Shown: positions 33,359-36,793 of the stretch, piece by piece
Layout: every line of letters starts with the position of its first letter
Numbering within the stretch: position 1 is the first letter of the stretch
Assembly (NCBI GenBank): GCA_012718945.1
Contig: JAAYBL010000289.1
Coordinates: forward strand, 1 to 36,793
Source: Bacteroidales bacterium
GTDB lineage: Bacteria > Bacteroidota > Bacteroidia > Bacteroidales > UBA1402
Reading direction: 5' to 3'
DNA length: 36,793 bases
Made by a program: the position numbers and the translations under genes
The notes under the pieces: model-generated
Databases searched by the model: none
Told to the model about the DNA's origin: nothing
What the model saw: only the letters and a program-made list of their open reading frames with translations

Positions 33359-35044
33359 TTACACAAAAGCCCCCATTTTCAGCAAACTCACCTCTTTTTC
33401 AGACAGGTGACGCCATTTGCCACGGGGCAGATTTTTCTTGGTCAGACCGGCAAAATACACGCGGTCCAGTTTAAACACTTTGTAGTTCAGGGATTCGAAG
33501 ATGCGGCGTACCACACGGTTCTGTCCTGAGTGAATTTCGATGCCAATGACATTGGCTTTATCAGGATCCACATAACTGAGGTTGTCCACAGTGATGGGTT
33601 CCTCATCAAGGGTGACACCAGCCTGAATGGTCTTGAAATCAGCTTCAGCCAGGTTTCTATCGAGGGTCACCTGGTAAATCTTGCGTTTCTCAAACTTAGG
33701 ATGTGTCAATTTGGAAGCCAGATCGCCGTCGTTGGTCAACAGAAGCACACCGGTGGTGTTGCGGTCGAGTCGACCAACAGGGTAAATACGTTCGTAACAA
33801 GCGCCTTTGACCAAATCCATGACAGTGAGACGTTCTTCCGGATCGTCCGAAGTGGTCACACAATCTTTGGGCTTGTTGAGCAGGATGTATACTTTACGTT
33901 CAATGCTGACAGTCTGATCGTGGAACATGATGGTGTCTGTCGGTTTGACCTTAACACCCAATTCGCTCACAACTTCACCATTAACCTTGACAACACCAGC
34001 CTGAATGAACTCATCGGCTTCCCTGCGGGAACAAATGCCGGCATTGGCCAGGTACTTGTTCAGACGGATGGGCACATCAGGGTCCAAATTGGGTTGGTAG
34101 CTGGTAGGACGGCCATAGGGGGTTCCATGATCGAACGAACCTTCTTTTTTGATGCGGGGACGACGGGGACGGCCATCGGCTCTGTCAGGCCTTGGAAGGG
34201 TTGGGCCACCGAAAGAGGGGCGGCTACCTTCGCCAAAGGAACGACGGGGACGGTCGGAGCCAGCGTCTCTGGAACCACCGAAGCGGTTGCCATCACCGCC
34301 AAAACGGTTGCCACGGTCACCGAAGCGGTTACCTTCACCACCGAAACGGTTGCCTTCGCCACCAAAGCGGTTGCCTTCGACACCGAAACGATTGCCTTCA
34401 CCACCGAAGCGGTTACCATCGCCACCAAAGCGGTTACCTTCACCGTCAAAGCTGCGACGGGGACGATCAAAACCGCCTTCACCCATGGGGCGACGGGGAC
34501 GGTTGAAACCACTTTCACCTTGTGGGCGGAAAGGACGGTCTGAGTTTCCTTCACCAAACTGACGGCGGGGGCGATCGAAACCACCTTCACCTTGTGGGCG
34601 GCGGGGACGGCTGAAGCCACCTTCCTGAGAACCGCCGAAACGGGATCCACCTTCACTGAAACGGTTGCCGTTGTCTTCAAAAGAACGGCGGGGACGGTCA
34701 AAACGGTTGTGGTCGCCAGAGGCGTCAAAACGGTTGCCATCGCCGTCAAAAGAACGGCGGGGGCGGTCATAACCACCTTCGTTGAACGAACGACGGGGGC
34801 GGTCAGTATCGTTGGAATAGGGACGACGGGGACGGTCTCCCCCAAAGTCCTTACGGGCATAATCGCCCTTGTTGTCTGAAAAGGAGCGGCGGGGACGGTC
34901 AAAAGAACCTTGGCTGCGATTTTCTGTTGGTTTGCGCCAAGGATTGGAAAAGTTCCCTTCGTTGTTGGAGCGGTCGCCATCACGGCGGACAGCGTTGTCA
35001 CCTTCCTCAGGCTGGCGCTGCCGATTTTCATTGTCTGTCATCAT
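33359..35044 (-). CDS. RluB-like 23S rRNA pseudouridine synthase with long Arg/Gly-rich N-terminal extension
   Basis: This is a 561-residue protein. The enzyme part is residues 325-561: an S4 RNA-binding domain (IRLNKYLANAGICSRREADEFI) and an RsuA/RluB-family catalytic domain with D427 in GRLDRNTTG and LLTNDGDLA. Members of this family modify 23S or 16S rRNA uridines. Residues 1-325 are disordered and repetitive: many DRPRRSF/FDRPRRP units plus eight tandem GNRFGG heptads (about 202-257), rich in Arg, Gly, Phe and Asn. Such an extension probably binds RNA and may aid ribosome-precursor binding. The enzyme core is of normal size. The ATG at 35041 immediately follows the chosen one. First gene of the operon with asnS and rnz. 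Confidence 0.92.
   Translation of the reverse strand: MMTDNENRQRQPEEGDNAVRRDGDRSNNEGNFSNPWRKPTENRSQGSFDRPRRSFSDNKGDYARKDFGGDRPRRPYSNDTDRPRRSFNEGGYDRPRRSFDGDGNRFDASGDHNRFDRPRRSFEDNGNRFSEGGSRFGGSQEGGFSRPRRPQGEGGFDRPRRQFGEGNSDRPFRPQGESGFNRPRRPMGEGGFDRPRRSFDGEGNRFGGDGNRFGGEGNRFGVEGNRFGGEGNRFGGEGNRFGDRGNRFGGDGNRFGGSRDAGSDRPRRSFGEGSRPSFGGPTLPRPDRADGRPRRPRIKKEGSFDHGTPYGRPTSYQPNLDPDVPIRLNKYLANAGICSRREADEFIQAGVVKVNGEVVSELGVKVKPTDTIMFHDQTVSIERKVYILLNKPKDCVTTSDDPEERLTVMDLVKGACYERIYPVGRLDRNTTGVLLLTNDGDLASKLTHPKFEKRKIYQVTLDRNLAEADFKTIQAGVTLDEEPITVDNLSYVDPDKANVIGIEIHSGQNRVVRRIFESLNYKVFKLDRVYFAGLTKKNLPRGKWRHLSEKEVSLLKMGAFV
34274..34441 (-). repeat. Eight tandem 21-bp repeats inside the rluB-like gene
   Basis: Eight consecutive 21-bp units encode [EDR]GNRFG[GVD], for example ACCGAAACGGTTGCCTTCGCC on the + strand. 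Unit differences are mainly in third codon positions and the variable residues, so the array looks old enough to have drifted. Unit number could vary between strains by slippage. Other frames stay open here because of the composition. Confidence 0.85.
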
Positions 35045-35091
35045 GTCTGTTACGTGTTTGTTGTCGTTTGTTGTTGACGTTGTTTTAGTGT

Positions 35092-35123
35092 CGAAAATAC
35101 TCGTATGAAAGTGGATAGTAAAA
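35092..35123 (-). promoter_or_regulatory. Candidate promoter of the rluB-asnS-rnz operon
   Basis: On the minus strand TATTTTCG (35092-35099) matches TAnnTTTG with one mismatch and lies 20 bp after TTTT (35120-35123). The leader to ATG 35044 would be about 40 nt. The 92-bp gap to purB allows an independent promoter. Confidence 0.4.
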
Positions 35124-35136
35124 ATAAAAATCAGGA

Positions 35137-36480
35137 TTATAGGCCGGTATACGTAGCCGGCGTCAGCGCATACAATTCTGCCTTGACGGCATCGCTAACA
35201 GTCAGTTGTTCAATAAAGGCCTTGATAGAGGCGGCTGTGATGGCCTCATTGGTGCGGGTCAGTGCTTTGAGCGCTTCATAGGGTTTCGGATAGCCCTCAC
35301 GACGCAAGATGGTCTGGATACCCTCGGCCACGACGGCCCAGTTATGTTCCAGGTCCCTTTCCAGCGCCTGGCGATTGAGTAACAGTTTGTTCAACCCTTT
35401 CAATCCGCTCTTGATAGCGATCAAGGTGTGCGCCAAAGGGACGCCCACATTCCGGAGCACAGTGGAGTCGGTGAGGTCTCTCTGCAACCTGGACACGGGC
35501 AATTTGGCCGACAGGTGTTCCAACAACGCGTTGGCCACCCCGATGTTGCCTTCAGCATTTTCGAAGTCGATGGGATTTACCTTGTGAGGCATGGCCGATG
35601 AACCGATCTCACCCGGTTTGATCTGCTGTTTGAAATACTCCATCGAAATATACATCCAGAAATCACGGCAAAGGTCGAGCATGATGGTGTTGATGCGCTT
35701 GATGCCGTCAAAAAGGGCGGATAGATTGTCGTAATTGGCTATCTGTGTGGTAAGCGGTTCCCTGACCAGTCCCAGCTTGTCAGCCAGGAAACAGTTGGCA
35801 AAAGCAGACCAGTCCGTTTCCGGATAGGCCACGTGATGAGCGTTGAAGTTACCGGTAGCACCGCCAAACTTACCCGAATAGGGTACTTGCTTCAGCAAAC
35901 GCACCTGGGCTTCCAGACGGCTAACATAGACCCCGATTTCCTTACCCAATCTGGTAGGCGAAGCCGGTTGTCCGTGCGTTTTGGCCAACATGGGTATGGT
36001 AACCCATTCGTCAGCGTAGACACGCAACTTGTCGATGAGTTCCTGCAAGGCCGGGTAGTAGACCTGCTCCATGGCATCCTTGATGGAAAGGGGCACGGCC
36101 GTATTGTTGATATCCTGCGAGGTCAGACCGAAATGGATAAACTCCTTGTATGCAGCCAATCCAAGTTTATCGAAGGCTTCCTTGAGGTAGTACTCAACGG
36201 CTTTCACATCGTGGTTGGTCACTTTCTCAACATCCTTGATACGCTGGGCGTCTTCAGGGGTAAAGTCGGTATAAAGGGCTATAAGTTGAGGAAAGACGGA
36301 GGGATCAACGTTCTTGAGTTGAGGAAGGGGCTTTTCGCAAAGAGCGATAAAGTAGGCCACTTCCACGTGTAAACGGTACCGAATCAAGGCGTATTCCGAA
36401 AAGAAACCAGCCAAAACGGCTGTTTGCGACCGATAACGCCCATCAACGGGAGAAACAGCCGTCAGTGCTTGTAAATCCAT
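35137..36480 (-). CDS. purB: Adenylosuccinate lyase
   Basis: I use ATG 36480 (MDLQALTAVSPVDGRYRSQT, 447 aa), the normal PurB beginning. The ORF-track start adds 29 residues with no family match. The fumarase/aspartase superfamily signature GSSAMPHKVNP is present, as are THGQPASPTRLGKE, FGLTSQDINNTAVPL and SRLQRDLTDSTVLRN. Length and SPVDGRY opening fit the E. coli-like PurB group. It catalyses two steps of purine synthesis, releasing fumarate from SAICAR and from adenylosuccinate. It is cytoplasmic. The stop is 92 bp before the rluB-like start, so it may be transcribed separately. Confidence 0.97.
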   Translation of the reverse strand: MDLQALTAVSPVDGRYRSQTAVLAGFFSEYALIRYRLHVEVAYFIALCEKPLPQLKNVDPSVFPQLIALYTDFTPEDAQRIKDVEKVTNHDVKAVEYYLKEAFDKLGLAAYKEFIHFGLTSQDINNTAVPLSIKDAMEQVYYPALQELIDKLRVYADEWVTIPMLAKTHGQPASPTRLGKEIGVYVSRLEAQVRLLKQVPYSGKFGGATGNFNAHHVAYPETDWSAFANCFLADKLGLVREPLTTQIANYDNLSALFDGIKRINTIMLDLCRDFWMYISMEYFKQQIKPGEIGSSAMPHKVNPIDFENAEGNIGVANALLEHLSAKLPVSRLQRDLTDSTVLRNVGVPLAHTLIAIKSGLKGLNKLLLNRQALERDLEHNWAVVAEGIQTILRREGYPKPYEALKALTRTNEAITAASIKAFIEQLTVSDAVKAELYALTPATYTGL

Positions 36481-36668
36481 TAGAAATCTAGTTTGTATCT
36501 TCGACGTGTGTTTGTTAACCCAGTCTGACTTCGGCCTCATCACTGAGGATGTGTCAAGAGCCCACAAAGATACGCTTTTTCAATGAAATAACCGTTGATT
36601 AGGATAAAAAAAGAGTCCCCTCTCCCATCAACAAAAACTGGTTTTTCATAAAAATGACAGCCGAATAG

Positions 36669-36699
36669 CTTGCACGTATAAAAAATCGATGTATCTTTG
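36669..36699 (+). promoter_or_regulatory. Promoter of the tRNA-Val gene
   Basis: CTTG (36669-36672) lies 19 bp before TATCTTTG (36692-36699), a perfect TAnnTTTG match. The tRNA begins 18 bp after the box. This independent, non-coding target supports the promoter rule used elsewhere in the window. Confidence 0.65.
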
Positions 36700-36717
36700 T
36701 CGCGCTTTTGGAAATCG

Positions 36718-36793
36718 GGGCGTTTAGCTCAGCTGGTTCAGAGCATCTGCCTTACAAGCAGAGGGTCGGGGGTTCGAATCCCTCAACGCCCAC
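36718..36793 (+). tRNA. tRNA-Val with anticodon TAC
   Basis: The acceptor stem GGGCGTT pairs with AACGCCC. The D-arm is GCTC...GAGC, the anticodon arm is TCTGC-CTTACAA-GCAGA giving anticodon TAC (reads GUA/GUG), and the T-arm is GGGGG-TTCGAAT-CCCTC. The discriminator is A at 36792, and the window ends one base later, inside a probable encoded CCA. Confidence 0.97.

Noticed and set aside
34274-34441. Regular 21-bp repeats as a possible CRISPR-like array
   Set aside because: The units are contiguous with no spacers and encode in-frame heptads of a real protein.
33530-34543. 337-aa plus-strand ORF opposite the rluB-like gene
   Set aside because: It is antisense to a real gene and arises from the Arg/Gly repeat composition, which keeps several frames open. 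The translation is Thr/Ala/Val low complexity with no family match.
34060-35031. 323-aa minus-strand ORF in another frame of the rluB-like gene
   Set aside because: A frame-shifted reading of the repeat region giving Val/Ala/Thr low complexity. The real frame carries the S4 and synthase domains continuously.
36496-36503. TATCTTCG on the plus strand upstream of the tRNA
   Set aside because: It is over 200 bp from the tRNA and points away from purB; the tRNA has a perfect closer promoter, so this is probably chance.

Overview
This window looks like the chromosome of a Bacteroidota bacterium, probably Bacteroidales or a close relative. The support is a SusC/D-era hybrid two-component regulator (HTCS) with Reg_prop propellers and an AraC output, two proteins ending in type IX secretion (T9SS) sorting domains, Bacteroidota-type promoters (TAnnTTTG with an upstream TTG-like box about 17-21 bp away) before many genes, and a purB / rluB-like / asnS / rnz housekeeping block. 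No insertion sequence, phage gene, CRISPR array or rRNA is visible. One tRNA gene lies at the right edge. I cannot name the genus from sequence alone.

Left third (1-12.7 kb) is plant-polysaccharide use. A GH67 alpha-glucuronidase (cut by the left edge and absent from the ORF track) sits downstream of an SDR-fold gene whose catalytic residues appear lost. An HTCS regulator diverges from them. Next come an EmrB/QacA-type MFS exporter with a small membrane protein, a secreted PL1-like pectate lyase with a T9SS tail, and a divergent GH3 beta-xylosidase/glucosidase. A GH78 rhamnosidase-like gene lies further on. No SusC/SusD pair is inside the window.

Middle (12.8-26.5 kb) holds the most unusual content. 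A two-gene module, a polytopic membrane protein (I believe DUF6057) followed by a TolB/PD40-like beta-propeller carrying a CxxCH heme c motif, occurs twice. Copy A is followed by a FemAB-type aminoacyltransferase. Copy B is translationally coupled to a chorismatase-like (FkbO/Hyg5-type) enzyme. Between the copies lies a two-gene sensory unit: a standalone cobalamin-binding protein with the CarH-like W-x9-EH and E-x-H-x-x-G motifs, overlapping a soluble PAS histidine kinase. It is read divergently from a secreted glutathione peroxidase, and the two predicted -7 boxes are only 4 bp apart. I regard this candidate cobalamin (possibly light) sensing kinase system, and the duplicated DUF6057/CxxCH module, as the two best leads.

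Right third (26.7-36.8 kb) starts with a 1276-residue T9SS protein built from three copies of a two-part module. A strong hairpin separates it from a convergent 103-residue protein that is little more than a signal peptide plus a T9SS-like tail. Then come the housekeeping genes rnz, asnS, an rluB-like pseudouridine synthase with a ~325-residue Arg/Gly/Phe-rich repeat extension, purB, and tRNA-Val(TAC).

All functional calls are from reading motifs by eye. No database search was run.
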